A stretch of 64,000 bases of DNA from Bacillota bacterium (GCA_023390555.1 JAEWCQ010000043.1:153273-217272); one strand, 5' to 3'. Positions 17,502 to 27,006 are shown, numbered from the stretch's first letter. The notes: generated from the sequence alone by a model not told the origin. Program-made: numbers and translations.

Positions 17502-17867
17502 TTATGAAATTACATTTCTGGCCGCCACTTCAAACGTTTCGAAAAACGGAATTACCTTTGTCTGAAAACTTACTGCCATTCCACTGTCATTCTTATTCTG
17601 ATACAGGTCGTTAAACTCTACAAATATGTCGTTTACCGCATCCTTTTCCACCTGTAATTCCTTTTCATTCAGAACTTCCATGGTTCCGTTCAGAACTTGA
17701 ATTTCCCAGTTTATCCCTTTTATTACAGAAAGAAGATATTCATCCGTATCCGGCTGACGCTCTCCTGCCAGTTCATCTGATACCGCTTTCATTGCCTTCA
17801 CCAATCGTGGATTGTAATCCAGCATTGCCTGTAATGCTTCTACCTGTTCTGCTCTGTTTTCTATCAT
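17502..17867 (-). CDS. Small helical protein under a sigma-28 promoter; function unknown
   Basis: I do not recognise this 121-residue protein. It is acidic, has no membrane segment or cysteine pair, and looks almost wholly helical (RAEQVEALQAMLDYNPRLV; NDIFVEFNDLYQNK). It starts at 17867, shortly after a GGAGG site. A sigma-28-type promoter at 17918-17945 drives it and a terminator follows it, so it is a single late-flagellar gene placed in the middle of the glycosylation island. Size, helicity and promoter fit a secretion chaperone or a carrier protein presenting flagellin to the sugar transferases. Both roles are inference. Confidence 0.7.
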   Translation of the reverse strand: MIENRAEQVEALQAMLDYNPRLVKAMKAVSDELAGERQPDTDEYLLSVIKGINWEIQVLNGTMEVLNEKELQVEKDAVNDIFVEFNDLYQNKNDSGMAVSFQTKVIPFFETFEVAARNVIS

Positions 17868-17917
17868 CTCTTAGCCTCCATGCTTTTGTATCATTCCATA
17901 ATAGCAACTTATTTTAT

Positions 17918-17945
17918 ATATCGGCAGGGCACAACATTTTCTTTA
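17918..17945 (-). promoter_or_regulatory. Sigma-28 (SigD/FliA) promoter of the 17502 gene
   Basis: On the minus strand TAAA (17942-17945), 16-base spacer, then GCCGATAT (17918-17925), which is the Bacillus SigD -10 consensus. The -35 shares bases with the divergent sigma-A promoter at 17942-17970. Confidence 0.78.
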
Positions 17946-17970
17946 CTATTCTTTTTTCTTTTTATATAAT
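17942..17970 (+). promoter_or_regulatory. Sigma-A promoter of the 18004 gene
   Basis: TTTACT (17942-17947), 17-base spacer, TATAAT (17965-17970). It overlaps the sigma-28 -35 element of the divergent small gene, so the two polymerase forms would compete. Confidence 0.7.
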
Positions 17971-18003
17971 TTAACTATCCTACATGATAGAAGAGGTTTT
18001 TCA

Positions 18004-19161
18004 ATGAAACTACTGTTTTGCGAAAGAAATATGCTGATGCAGCGTGATATGGAAGAAGCATTGCACCGGATGAACATCTTTTTCCGCTGTGCTTCTTACG
18101 TTTTCTCCAATCCAGATTCGGATGATTACTACTGCTCTCATCTGAAACATTTTTTAAAGGAAGACTCCTATGACGCCGTATTCAGCTTTAACTTTATTCC
18201 GGTCATTGCAGATGTCTGCCACGAAATGGAGCTCCCGTATCTGGTCTGGACGTATGATGCAGGCTGGGAATGCGGGCGTACCGATGCCTTTTTTTATCCG
18301 ACCAACCACATCTTTCATTTTGATAAAACGGCATGTACAGATTACCGCAGCCGTGGATACCATAATATTTTCCATCTGCCGCTTGCCGTCAACTGCCACC
18401 GGCTGGATGCCCGTAGCGATACACCTGCACAAGCGGCAGCTTCCCGTTCGGATGTGGCTTTTGTCGGAAATCTCTATGAAAATTATGACATGGATACCTA
18501 TCCTCTGTTAAGGGAGCTTCCGTCTGATCTATCCATACCATTGAAAGAATTTCTGCTGAAACAGATTCCGCAGTACACGAACCACCATCTCTGGGAACTG
18601 CTGACCGATGCGTATACAGCAGAGCTGCTTTCCAGTCGTCAGGAAGGCTTCCTTTTCAACCGCACCGGTCTCATCGCAGCCTGTGCCGGTATGATCTCCT
18701 ACGAGCAGCGAAAGTACCTCCTAAATCTTATCAGTGGTGAATTTCCGCTTACTTTATACAGCTATTCCAATCCCGAATTGGTTCCGAACGCACAGTATGC
18801 CTACCGTGCCTACTACTACGAGCAGATGCCTCGTATCTTCAAATATGCAGCTGTAAACTTAAATTTTACGCTGCCTTCCATACAGACCGGCATGCCGTTG
18901 CGAATGCTCGATGTTTTAGGCGCCGGGGGCTTTCTCATTACCAACGAGCAGGAGGAGCTGTATGACCATTTTCAGGTTGGACGAGATTTAGAGATCTTTC
19001 GTTCTTCGGAGGAACTTATGGATAAGATCCGTTTTTACCGGAAGCATCGGGATGAGGCTGCCCGTATTGCAGAAAACGGCCATGCTGTCGTCCGGCAGGA
19101 TTTTTCCTTTGAAAAGCAGTTTGCTAAAATACTAGAACAGAGCGGGCTCCATCTGCTCTAA
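18004..19161 (+). CDS. CgeB-like glycosyltransferase (copy E)
   Basis: 385 residues beginning MKLLFCERNMLMQRDMEEAL. N-half landmarks are DAVFSFNFIPVIADVC and YLVWTYDAGWE; C-half landmarks are VNLNFTLPSIQTGMPLR, DVLGAGGFLITNEQEELYD and FEKQFAKIL. Its last 30 bases overlap the last 30 of the converging GT8 gene at 19132. It is a single gene with its own sigma-A promoter. Predicted sugar transferase of the island. Confidence 0.86.
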   Translation: MKLLFCERNMLMQRDMEEALHRMNIFFRCASYVFSNPDSDDYYCSHLKHFLKEDSYDAVFSFNFIPVIADVCHEMELPYLVWTYDAGWECGRTDAFFYPTNHIFHFDKTACTDYRSRGYHNIFHLPLAVNCHRLDARSDTPAQAAASRSDVAFVGNLYENYDMDTYPLLRELPSDLSIPLKEFLLKQIPQYTNHHLWELLTDAYTAELLSSRQEGFLFNRTGLIAACAGMISYEQRKYLLNLISGEFPLTLYSYSNPELVPNAQYAYRAYYYEQMPRIFKYAAVNLNFTLPSIQTGMPLRMLDVLGAGGFLITNEQEELYDHFQVGRDLEIFRSSEELMDKIRFYRKHRDEAARIAENGHAVVRQDFSFEKQFAKILEQSGLHLL

Positions 19162-20058
19162 TTCGTTTGCATATTTCCAATATGCCCCATCGAACAAGTC
19201 ATACACCGTGGTCTGTTTTCTTGTGGATAACCATGGCTTTGTTGCGGCAAGATAGTGGATAATTCTTGCATTTTGATATATCTGCCTTGTCATGTTCTGG
19301 TATTTTTCTTCAAATACCTTTGTGTCTTTTGCATCTGTTTCCATCGTATGATAATCCAAAAACTCCAGCCTGCCCGCCGCCAGCTTTGCCTTATCCAGAT
19401 AATACCACGCCGGTGGGCAGTTATAGAGGTCCCAGCCGGCAATCTCAAGCTGATCGTAAAAAAGTTCATTCATGACATCCTGATCATTGTAATAATACCG
19501 TTCATAGTTCTGATAGATGCTGTCCATCATCCGCTCCGCTCCGCTAACCGCCCGCAGGTAGTCCAGATGAAACAGCATAACGCCCGCATTAAAATAAGTG
19601 TAGTTCTCCGGAATCCCCAGACGCTGCATATTTTCTTTATGGAACGAATTGATCTTACCGAAAATATCTTCACAGACGGCAAATGCCTTTCCCCGCAGAT
19701 CCGTCTCATACAATTCCAGCAAAGATCCCTGGATCACCATATCAACATCAAGGTATAATATCCGGTCCAGCTCCTTGGGCAGAAGATTGATCCCGAGTAT
19801 CCGATAATACGTATCCACATTGATTCCACTCTTCGACTGCACCTGCTCTTTAAAAGCAGTTCCGACATACAGCGGATGCAGACGTTTCTCCTGAAATTTT
19901 TCGCAAAACCGCGCCAGTCCGGAGAGTTCCTCCCGGCTGAGCCCCTCATACGGGAGATAAATATCCATCGGAATATTCCGGTGGTTTTCAAACAGAGAAT
20001 ACAGCATGACATAGGCCGGTTTTAAATATAATGAATTCGTAACGATCATAAGATTCAT
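19132..20058 (-). CDS. Glycosyltransferase family 8 protein
   Basis: 308 residues with GT8 (LgtC/glycogenin-like) features: MNLMIVTNSLYLKPAYVMLY, then RILYLDVDMVI with the metal-binding DxD near residue 100, YFNAGVMLFHLDYL, and the late GAYWKYANELEQ. GT8 enzymes are retaining transferases using UDP-glucose or UDP-galactose. It is the last gene of the long overlapping operon that starts at 26904. The most likely role is adding glucose or galactose to the glycan; the specificity is inferred from family only. Confidence 0.88.
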   Translation of the reverse strand: MNLMIVTNSLYLKPAYVMLYSLFENHRNIPMDIYLPYEGLSREELSGLARFCEKFQEKRLHPLYVGTAFKEQVQSKSGINVDTYYRILGINLLPKELDRILYLDVDMVIQGSLLELYETDLRGKAFAVCEDIFGKINSFHKENMQRLGIPENYTYFNAGVMLFHLDYLRAVSGAERMMDSIYQNYERYYYNDQDVMNELFYDQLEIAGWDLYNCPPAWYYLDKAKLAAGRLEFLDYHTMETDAKDTKVFEEKYQNMTRQIYQNARIIHYLAATKPWLSTRKQTTVYDLFDGAYWKYANELEQMEPALF

Positions 20059-20071
20059 GTAATATCCCCTT

Positions 20072-20869
20072 TCACGTAAGCAGAGTGACCGGAAAATCCA
20101 TCTCCAGAAATTCCTCCGCCAACTGCGTTAAAGTTATCCTGTCAATTGTAACCGCTTCGCATTCCAGGTTATCCCTGTTTTTATAATACGCAGCGAAATG
20201 ATCCTGCATCAGATACATGACATCCAGATATTCCTCATCCGTACAGGAAAAACCGATCTCTCTCAAACACTGCCGCAAAGTCTGCGCATCCCCCTGCCGG
20301 GACTGCTTTACAAGTGTCTGCCATCGCTCCGCAATCACGTTGAGGTATTCCGGCTTTTCAGCCAGCCGCTCCTTGAGCTGTCCGCTGCCGAAAACTTCCA
20401 GATAACAGCATGTCTTTGCCGGCAGGTTCCACAATGTCTCAGGAAGGACATTCCGGTTTAATATCCGTTTATAATAAGCACCGATATACTCCCGGTCTTC
20501 TCCCAGCATACAGTAGCACCTTGTCGTAAAGTTCCATCTCCAGATCCAGAACTCATTGTATTCCCACGGTCTTTTAAACAATAGATGGATCACAGGAATA
20601 CTCATATTTACATAGTACGGCTCTTCCTCCGTTGACTTAGAGGTAATGCAGGCAAAATCTGCCACGATCAGCATATCCGGTCGGATTTCCTGCGATATAC
20701 GGTCAAATTCAGCCGCACCCTTCCACAAATCCCTGGCTATATGAATATCCAGCGGAACTGTTTTCAGCTTCATTCCATTTAAAACCTGCTCCAGCTCCAG
20801 CATGAACTGCCTGCCTAATGCACTCGTTTTTTCGTCCGTTAACAGCACAATTTTAGTAATCTTCCGCAT
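20072..20869 (-). CDS. Unknown protein, resembles an isolated CgeB N-half
   Basis: 265 residues. The start overlaps the end of the upstream gene by 17 bases. The product begins ITKIVLLTDEKTSALGRQF and contains RPDMLIVADFACITSKS and SIPVIHLLFKRPWEYNEFW, arranged like the 'DxVFTxNY ... Y.SW.YD.P' section of the CgeB-like neighbours, but the donor-binding C-half is missing and replaced by a helical tail. It may be a glycan-recognition or partner subunit rather than a full transferase. This similarity is weak. Confidence 0.5.
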   Translation of the reverse strand: MRKITKIVLLTDEKTSALGRQFMLELEQVLNGMKLKTVPLDIHIARDLWKGAAEFDRISQEIRPDMLIVADFACITSKSTEEEPYYVNMSIPVIHLLFKRPWEYNEFWIWRWNFTTRCYCMLGEDREYIGAYYKRILNRNVLPETLWNLPAKTCCYLEVFGSGQLKERLAEKPEYLNVIAERWQTLVKQSRQGDAQTLRQCLREIGFSCTDEEYLDVMYLMQDHFAAYYKNRDNLECEAVTIDRITLTQLAEEFLEMDFPVTLLT

Positions 20870-21524
20870 GTATCATATCTCCGTATTCTTGTAAGAACAC
20901 TTCCTGCCATTCAAAATATTTTTCCAGATTCACGTATCCGTCATCATGCATACACCATGCATGCTCCATGTAGGGAACAACCACCTTATATTCTTTTCTC
21001 CGAAATTCCATGGACTGCGATACATCGTAAAAATCCCATCCCAGAAACAGATCCTCCCGCCACGGAAGATCGTACTGCGTTGCCATGAGCAGTCCGTCTA
21101 TTGCCTCTACTTCCGTATAAGGCTGCTTCACCGGTCCGATCACAGCCAGTCCGGATTCCCTGATATTGCTGGAATAGATCATTCCGACCCTGCCTTCCGC
21201 CCACATGACACCATTTGGCGGAAGCTTCGGGGCCCCTACCATCCCAAACATTCCGACACGTTCATCCGTAAACACCTGTAACAACTCTGCAAGAAAATCC
21301 GGATTTGAAATGAACACATCCTGATGCAGATAGACCTTGTACTTTGCATCGGACTGCTGCATTCCAAACTGATAGCCGGCCGTCATGGAAGGTGCACCCT
21401 TGACCGAAAGCTGCTCTACTTCATATCCCTGCGGCACGTGAAGCAAACCGATATACCGAAGACATTCCTCCTCATACATCTCGTCATTCACACACAGGAT
21501 AAAACAGATCTTTTTCTCATTCAT
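20853..21524 (-). CDS. GT-A-like glycosyltransferase (Glyco_tranf_2_5 type, copy 3)
   Basis: 223 residues, the minimal catalytic version of the family at 11413 and 13653: KICFILCVNDEMYEEEC, GAPSMTAGYQFGMQQ, YKVYLHQDVFI, EAIDGLLMATQYDLPWREDLF and GWDFYDVSQSMEFRRKEY. It lacks their helical tail. It overlaps its upstream neighbour by eight bases and its downstream one by 17, which points to translational coupling. Confidence 0.8.
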   Translation of the reverse strand: MNEKKICFILCVNDEMYEEECLRYIGLLHVPQGYEVEQLSVKGAPSMTAGYQFGMQQSDAKYKVYLHQDVFISNPDFLAELLQVFTDERVGMFGMVGAPKLPPNGVMWAEGRVGMIYSSNIRESGLAVIGPVKQPYTEVEAIDGLLMATQYDLPWREDLFLGWDFYDVSQSMEFRRKEYKVVVPYMEHAWCMHDDGYVNLEKYFEWQEVFLQEYGDMIHAEDY

Positions 21525-22536
21525 GACGCTCTCTTCGTACCTCCTCCTCTATTTGCCTCACCCGCTCTAACAACAGCTTCTGACTTTCGTCATTCCACTG
21601 CATGAGCTGGATATCCATCGGTGCAATCTTGTCCTTTACATAACGGCTGCCGTAATCCCCACGTACCGTCCATCGTTTTAAATCTGCAATCTGACTAAGC
21701 AGTTTCAGTGCATCAACAGGCTCCTGCCTCAGATAGGCCTGAACGCAGATATTCACGCCATAGGAATACATCTGGAGCAGCTCATATTCCACCGAATCAC
21801 GGATCTGCTCATAGTACGGCAGCGTATGCTCCTTCTCGAAGATGGCACGCATGGCCTCACAGATGTTGTAATAATACTTTTCTGTCCGTACAATCTTAGA
21901 TGCTGAATCCGGCTGATTCCGGTACATATACAGTACCTCCTTCACGCTTCCGATGGAATCAATGACAGAAAATAAATAGGTCAGGAAATCGGCATCTTCC
22001 AAAATTACATTTTGGCGGAACCGGAGCTTAGGATCTTCAAACAGGTCTCTTTTGTATAGCTTACTGAACAGATATCCGCCGCTTACAATCAACTCTTCCC
22101 GCTTTTTACAGTCCAGCGTTCCGGTCAGATTGTCTGCCGTATGCAGGATGGAGTAATCCCCCTCCTGTCTGTAATAACCACAGTCCACCACATCATAACC
22201 GCCCTCCTGTGCTTTCTGGTACAGCTTTTCATACATCGCTATCTCCGGAAGGTCGTCACAGTCTACAAATCCAATATAGGTTCCCACAGCGGCTTCGATT
22301 CCGAGATTTCTTGCGCCTCCGGGACCTAAGTTTTGCTCAGCCTCGATCACGCGTACCAGTTCCGGAAACTGCCGTTCACATTCCCGCATCACCTGTAAAC
22401 TGTGATCCGTCGAGCCGTCGTTCACCAGAATCAGTTCCATTCCCTTTAAGGTCTGATTCACGAGATTCCCAAGGCACTCCGCCAAGATCTTCTCTCTGTT
22501 GTATATCGGTACAATCACACTTACTGTTTTGCACAT
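21517..22536 (-). CDS. GT2 glycosyltransferase
   Basis: 339 residues of the GT2 family: VSVIVPIYNREKILAEC at the N-terminus, LILVNDGSTDHSL (nucleotide-binding Asp), GPGGARNLGIE and YIGFVDCDDLPE with the DxD-like metal site. The C-terminal third is helical. Its start overlaps the previous gene by 16 bases. Predicted inverting transferase acting on the glycan. Confidence 0.88.
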   Translation of the reverse strand: MCKTVSVIVPIYNREKILAECLGNLVNQTLKGMELILVNDGSTDHSLQVMRECERQFPELVRVIEAEQNLGPGGARNLGIEAAVGTYIGFVDCDDLPEIAMYEKLYQKAQEGGYDVVDCGYYRQEGDYSILHTADNLTGTLDCKKREELIVSGGYLFSKLYKRDLFEDPKLRFRQNVILEDADFLTYLFSVIDSIGSVKEVLYMYRNQPDSASKIVRTEKYYYNICEAMRAIFEKEHTLPYYEQIRDSVEYELLQMYSYGVNICVQAYLRQEPVDALKLLSQIADLKRWTVRGDYGSRYVKDKIAPMDIQLMQWNDESQKLLLERVRQIEEEVRRERHE

Positions 22537-23177
22537 GCCAGCTTCTCCTCATATTTGGCAGCCTTTGTCTCATCTCCACACTTACGGCACAGCACAGACA
22601 AAAACTCCAGGTACTTGATCTCCTGCGGATAATACCCGTATGCATATTCCAGCAGACGCACTGCCTCTTTGATCCGGTTGTGATCCAGATAGAGGCAGGC
22701 AGCCACCAGGTAGCTGTTTTTCTTTTCAAGCCCGCCGACATAGATGATGTGAGCCAGTGCCGTCACCGATATTGCATGTTCCACCAGACAATTGTAGAAA
22801 CGCTGCTCGGAATCCGGCTGGCTTCCAATTTCCATCTCCCACAGCCGGAATTCAACTTTCTTCAGTACCGTAGTCAGCTCCCGCAGGGAATTCCCGTTTA
22901 ATACAAACAGGGAAGCCTCTGTTTCCCGGATCTCATCTGCCGTGATAACCGCAAAGATATGTCCGTAGGACAACTCTGAAATGGCAGGCGCATAATAGCG
23001 CAGCACATCCATATCCTGATAGATGACCAGAAAACGCTCAATACTCTCTTTCGTCTTTTTCGCCAGACACGCATCCAGCTCTTCCACATACTGATAGCCT
23101 CGTTCCCAATACCGCATGATGTACTTTTCGTAATCGGCCCGGTTATCTACGAAATCCGGTAACTCTCTCTCTTTCAT
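22521..23177 (-). CDS. Helical/TPR-like accessory protein
   Basis: 218 residues, no catalytic motif recognised. The sequence is helical, and its second half has TPR-like pairs (YLVAACLYLDHNRIKEAVRL; YLEFLSVLCRKCGDETKAA). It is placed between two GT2 genes with a three-base gap on one side and a 16-base overlap on the other. It probably serves as a scaffold for the transferases; this is inferred from context. Confidence 0.55.
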   Translation of the reverse strand: MKERELPDFVDNRADYEKYIMRYWERGYQYVEELDACLAKKTKESIERFLVIYQDMDVLRYYAPAISELSYGHIFAVITADEIRETEASLFVLNGNSLRELTTVLKKVEFRLWEMEIGSQPDSEQRFYNCLVEHAISVTALAHIIYVGGLEKKNSYLVAACLYLDHNRIKEAVRLLEYAYGYYPQEIKYLEFLSVLCRKCGDETKAAKYEEKLACAKQ

Positions 23178-23180
23178 TTT

Positions 23181-24002
23181 CTAGTCTCCCATCTTCAAGA
23201 TCTGTTCCAACAGCCGCACGAACTGCTCCTGCATGCCGATCGCCGCGGAATCACGCAGGATAACCTCCAGACGATGGTTTAAGGTGCCCGTTTGCTGATA
23301 ATCGGCCTTATATTTCTGAATCAGACGGCAGCTCGCCAACAGATAATTGACTGCATTCCCCGAAACCCCGGTCGTGGAGTAGGAAGCCTCTAACAGCACC
23401 TCATCCACAAAAACCGCGGCATAGTTTTTCGCCATCCGCAACGCGTAATCATAGTCCTCCAATGCCTTAAATTCCAGATCGAACAATCCCGTATTCCGGA
23501 TACATTCCCGTCTTGCCAGCAGTACCGGAGGTGATACCATATTGTCATAGAGAAGCTGCGCATAAATAGTGCCATTCCTTTTTTCCAATCCGATCTCCTC
23601 TGACGGAAGCACCGCATAGCTTCCTCCGCCCAGGTCATAACGCATTTTATGATAGCAAAAGCCCGCCTCCGGCCGTGCCTGCAATGCTTTCATCTGCTTT
23701 TCAAGTTTGTCCTTATGCCAATAATCATCCGAGTCCTGAAATGCGATGTAGTCATATTTCGCTTTTTCCATCCCAAAATTTCTTGCACCTGAAGCCCCCT
23801 GGTTCTGATTGCTGAAATAATAGCGGATTCTTTCATCACGCATGTTTTTGACCAGTTCTTCTGTCCCGTCGTTGGAAGCGTCGTCAACAATAATCAGCTC
23901 AATCTCCTCATACGTCTGTTTTAACACGCATTGCACGGCCTGCTCCAGACAGTGCACCCGGTTATAGGTAGGCAGAATGACGCTGACTTTTTCACGCTTC
24001 AT
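23181..24002 (-). CDS. GT2 glycosyltransferase
   Basis: 273 residues of the GT2 family with all core landmarks: VSVILPTYNRVHCLEQAV, LIIVDDASNDGTEELV, NQGASGARNFGMEKA, YIAFQDSDDYWHKDKLEKQ (metal-binding DSDD) and the acceptor-side GLFDLEFKALEDYDYALRM. It overlaps the 970-residue fusion gene upstream by 11 bases. Predicted inverting transferase. Confidence 0.9.
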   Translation of the reverse strand: MKREKVSVILPTYNRVHCLEQAVQCVLKQTYEEIELIIVDDASNDGTEELVKNMRDERIRYYFSNQNQGASGARNFGMEKAKYDYIAFQDSDDYWHKDKLEKQMKALQARPEAGFCYHKMRYDLGGGSYAVLPSEEIGLEKRNGTIYAQLLYDNMVSPPVLLARRECIRNTGLFDLEFKALEDYDYALRMAKNYAAVFVDEVLLEASYSTTGVSGNAVNYLLASCRLIQKYKADYQQTGTLNHRLEVILRDSAAIGMQEQFVRLLEQILKMGD

Positions 24003-26904
24003 CTATTTTCTCCTTATGCGGCTGACTCTGAGCAGATAACGCTGACTTTAAGCGCGCAAGCAGCTCTTCCGGCGGCAGTGCAATCTCCGCCTGATTTCTT
24101 GCAAACACTTCTACTGCGATATCCGTCACGTTCGTCTCTTTCAGATACCGTATATCCGCTTCCTCCCACGGTGTTTGTTTTTTTAACAGTTCAATGAGCT
24201 TTCCGGCATGACCCATGAGCGCAGGTAAATCCAGCCGATAAGAAAGCATCCCATTTCGTCCGGCCGCCTGCTCCAGCTCACAGATATACAGAATCTGCTC
24301 CAGAAGAGGAATCTCGTGCTTTAAATCGGAATGTTCCAGTCCGATATCCGGACGGATTTTTAATATCTCATAGAACATTTGCCGTGCTTCGGTAATATTT
24401 CCCTGCTTCAGAAGTTGACCGATTGCCAGCTTAAATTCCTTTGTTTCTGCCTTTTCCTCTGTAATCCCGACTGCACATTCATAGACCTTAAGTTTTCTTG
24501 CCGTAACCCACACCAGGAGCAATTGCTCGGAAAGGAAGCCATACACCCGCCGATGATATTCATCATAACCGCTCACATCAATCCGTTTTTCTAATTCAGA
24601 GAAAATCCCAAACAGCCACGTACAGTACGCATCAAAAAGCTCCTTCGAAGTCACCATCAGATTGCCGAAATAATGCTTATCACCCTGCATGACCTCGCAG
24701 AACACCGGATAATCCTCCGGGTACAGTTCCCGCATCACCTCTCCCTCAAGAATAAGATCCTGCTCATTGTGTGCCCTTCCATAATACTGCCGGTATGGTT
24801 CCCCTGCATACATGGCCTTCGAGGTAATGATATCGTATTCCTGCAGTACCGAATCATATTCCTGTTCCGACATCATCTGCTTTTTGTCATTCAGAAAAAA
24901 GCGCCTGTAATGGCAGATTCCAACATTCCCCGTCTCCCGGTCATTTTTCCATAGCCAGTACAGTCCCGTCAGCTCTCCGTAAAAACAGTTCTTCGCAGAA
25001 ATGCTCTCCCCTGTATCATCTCCCAGATAACCCAAATCAGGTCCGTTCACACGTCCTACCTGCAGCGGAATATAGACAGGATCCTTCGGTTCATAAAATT
25101 TTTTATGCGTCATGACGAATATTCTTGTTACCATCCTGCGTTCCTCATTCTTTCGTCCATCTATGATCTGCAGCAGCTGCTCAGCCCGTTTTTCCCATGT
25201 ATGATGTGCTTGCGCATATGCATGTCCACATCTGGCAATACGCGTTCTTTTATCTGTATCCTCCAGCAGACCACGCACTTTTTCCGGAAGCTCCTCCAGA
25301 TGGTTTAGCTGAAACATGACAAGCTGCTTTCCATCGGAAAGCCCGTAGCCGGTATATGCCGTCTCGTCCGTTAATACCACGGAACCTGCGAGCATTGCAT
25401 TTGCCATCCGTTCCGTAAAACCGGCCTTATGCCATGCCATTATATTCAGTGACAACTTCGACTCGCGCATGATTGCCAGACTTTCCTCCGGCGTCACATC
25501 TCCGTGGATGTGCAGCAGCGGATGGTCCGCAAGCGGGGATTGTTTCCAGCTCTCACCCCATATTTCCACTGAAATCCCAGCATCCAGCAGTGTCCGGACT
25601 GTCTTTTCACGATAGTAGTACATGACACACTGTATCACCGCACGCAATTCATACAGCATCCGGAAGAATTCCGAATCTTCCTGTTTCATCCCATAAGATT
25701 CCGTAGTCTTTTGCAAGGCCTGTTCTGCCGTAAGCCGTGGATCTTTGCGCATGGTAAGCAGAAAACGGTTTGCCGGAAACCGGACGCCTCTTGCAGAAGC
25801 ATGCAGCGCCTCGCATTTTTCCCGGTAATCTCCATAAGTGCCGACAAAGCTGACGTCGTATTTTCTCTCAGCCCCCTGCACAACAGCCTCTTCCTGGCAG
25901 ATTCCGCCCGGTGGAAACAAGAAGGAATCTGCCACTTTCTGATAGTAACGCCGAATGAACTGCCGGTAGTTCTCATCATGTGTCAGAACGTAGTAGTCCT
26001 TCGGCACTCCTTCCAGCTGGTTTTTCAGCCACACCGGATGATCCAGTACGATGTTGAACTTCGGTCCCAGAATGCGCTCATGCAGGTAACACCCGGATTG
26101 CTTCAAATAGACCGAGAGAAGATAAGACTGAACACCGATCACCGCCTGAAAGCGCTGTCCCGCGTAACGGCTTAAACCCGCCACATCTTCCTGCTGCTCG
26201 TCATAGACTATGACACGTTCTCCCATGCGCTGCAGACCCAGCTCTAACTGCTCTGCAATGACATTCAGGATATTGTAGCAATAGGTCACTCCCCGGTAAA
26301 TTAAAATGGGAGCCACACTTTCGGCGATCCAGTCATATTCCCCGGACCTGCCTATCATCTGCTCCAAATATTGCAGTTCCTGCTCCGGATTTTCGCTGCT
26401 TTCTGCCCAAAGCGACAACTGCCCTATCACCGTTTCAAAACAACCAAGTTCCTGCAGGCGCTGAACGTACTTCCCCGCAATATAGCAGTCCGTCCGGTAT
26501 CCGGACAGCTCTTCCTTTTGCCTGCCCAAACCAGCGTCCATCCCCTCTAACGGGCGGCGCCCTTCGACCGGATAGCGCTCCGCCATCCGTAGCAGCCACT
26601 CATACCTCTGCTTCGCCGGTATCCGCCTGTTATTTCCGCCGCACTGCTTCACAACAGACAATGGAAAATAGAGATATCCCTCTGCATACCGTTCATCCAG
26701 CAGAAGATGATCAAAGGAAAGCGACTCACCATCATAGGATACCAACGGATGAAAAAGGAGAATTTTATCTGCTGGTTCCTCGAAAAAGACTGACTCCTGG
26801 GCCCCTTTTGCGCATTCCCCCTGCCCAGTCAGCAAAAAATCCGATCTTTCCATGCTTCCCAGCACTGTATTTGTCAAGTTCTCATCTTTTATGAATACCT
26901 TCAA
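23992..26904 (-). CDS. Fusion of CgeB-like glycosyltransferase and DUF4422 domain
   Basis: 970 residues from a TTG start at 26904 with AAGGA nine bases upstream. Residues ~210-585 are a CgeB-like unit related to copy D: LDHPVWLKNQLEG, DVSFVGTYGDYREKC, SLNIMAWHKAGFTERMANAM, AGSVVLTDETAY. Near residue 591 a new domain begins with VTRIFVMTHKKFY and runs through YIPLQVGRVNGPDLGYLGDD, LTGLYWLWKN and CHYRRFFL: a complete DUF4422, nearly the same as the free-standing protein at 14938. The last ~170 residues are helical. An internal Met at 591 could also allow separate translation of the second domain. It leads the seven-gene operon down to 19132. Confidence 0.83.
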   Translation of the reverse strand: MKVFIKDENLTNTVLGSMERSDFLLTGQGECAKGAQESVFFEEPADKILLFHPLVSYDGESLSFDHLLLDERYAEGYLYFPLSVVKQCGGNNRRIPAKQRYEWLLRMAERYPVEGRRPLEGMDAGLGRQKEELSGYRTDCYIAGKYVQRLQELGCFETVIGQLSLWAESSENPEQELQYLEQMIGRSGEYDWIAESVAPILIYRGVTYCYNILNVIAEQLELGLQRMGERVIVYDEQQEDVAGLSRYAGQRFQAVIGVQSYLLSVYLKQSGCYLHERILGPKFNIVLDHPVWLKNQLEGVPKDYYVLTHDENYRQFIRRYYQKVADSFLFPPGGICQEEAVVQGAERKYDVSFVGTYGDYREKCEALHASARGVRFPANRFLLTMRKDPRLTAEQALQKTTESYGMKQEDSEFFRMLYELRAVIQCVMYYYREKTVRTLLDAGISVEIWGESWKQSPLADHPLLHIHGDVTPEESLAIMRESKLSLNIMAWHKAGFTERMANAMLAGSVVLTDETAYTGYGLSDGKQLVMFQLNHLEELPEKVRGLLEDTDKRTRIARCGHAYAQAHHTWEKRAEQLLQIIDGRKNEERRMVTRIFVMTHKKFYEPKDPVYIPLQVGRVNGPDLGYLGDDTGESISAKNCFYGELTGLYWLWKNDRETGNVGICHYRRFFLNDKKQMMSEQEYDSVLQEYDIITSKAMYAGEPYRQYYGRAHNEQDLILEGEVMRELYPEDYPVFCEVMQGDKHYFGNLMVTSKELFDAYCTWLFGIFSELEKRIDVSGYDEYHRRVYGFLSEQLLLVWVTARKLKVYECAVGITEEKAETKEFKLAIGQLLKQGNITEARQMFYEILKIRPDIGLEHSDLKHEIPLLEQILYICELEQAAGRNGMLSYRLDLPALMGHAGKLIELLKKQTPWEEADIRYLKETNVTDIAVEVFARNQAEIALPPEELLARLKSALSAQSQPHKEKIDEA

Positions 26905-27006
26905 TTTTTCTTTTCCTTATTGCAAACAATTCATCCTAATGTTACAGTTATTTTAAATAATTATAGCAATATACGACAAAAAATACTATCTATTTTGGGA
27001 GAAACC

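Noticed and set aside
22209..22901. Plus-strand open frame of 230 codons opposite the GT2 and TPR-like genes
   Set aside because: Spans two real genes on the other strand, has a Ser/Pro/Arg-rich shadow composition and no ribosome site.
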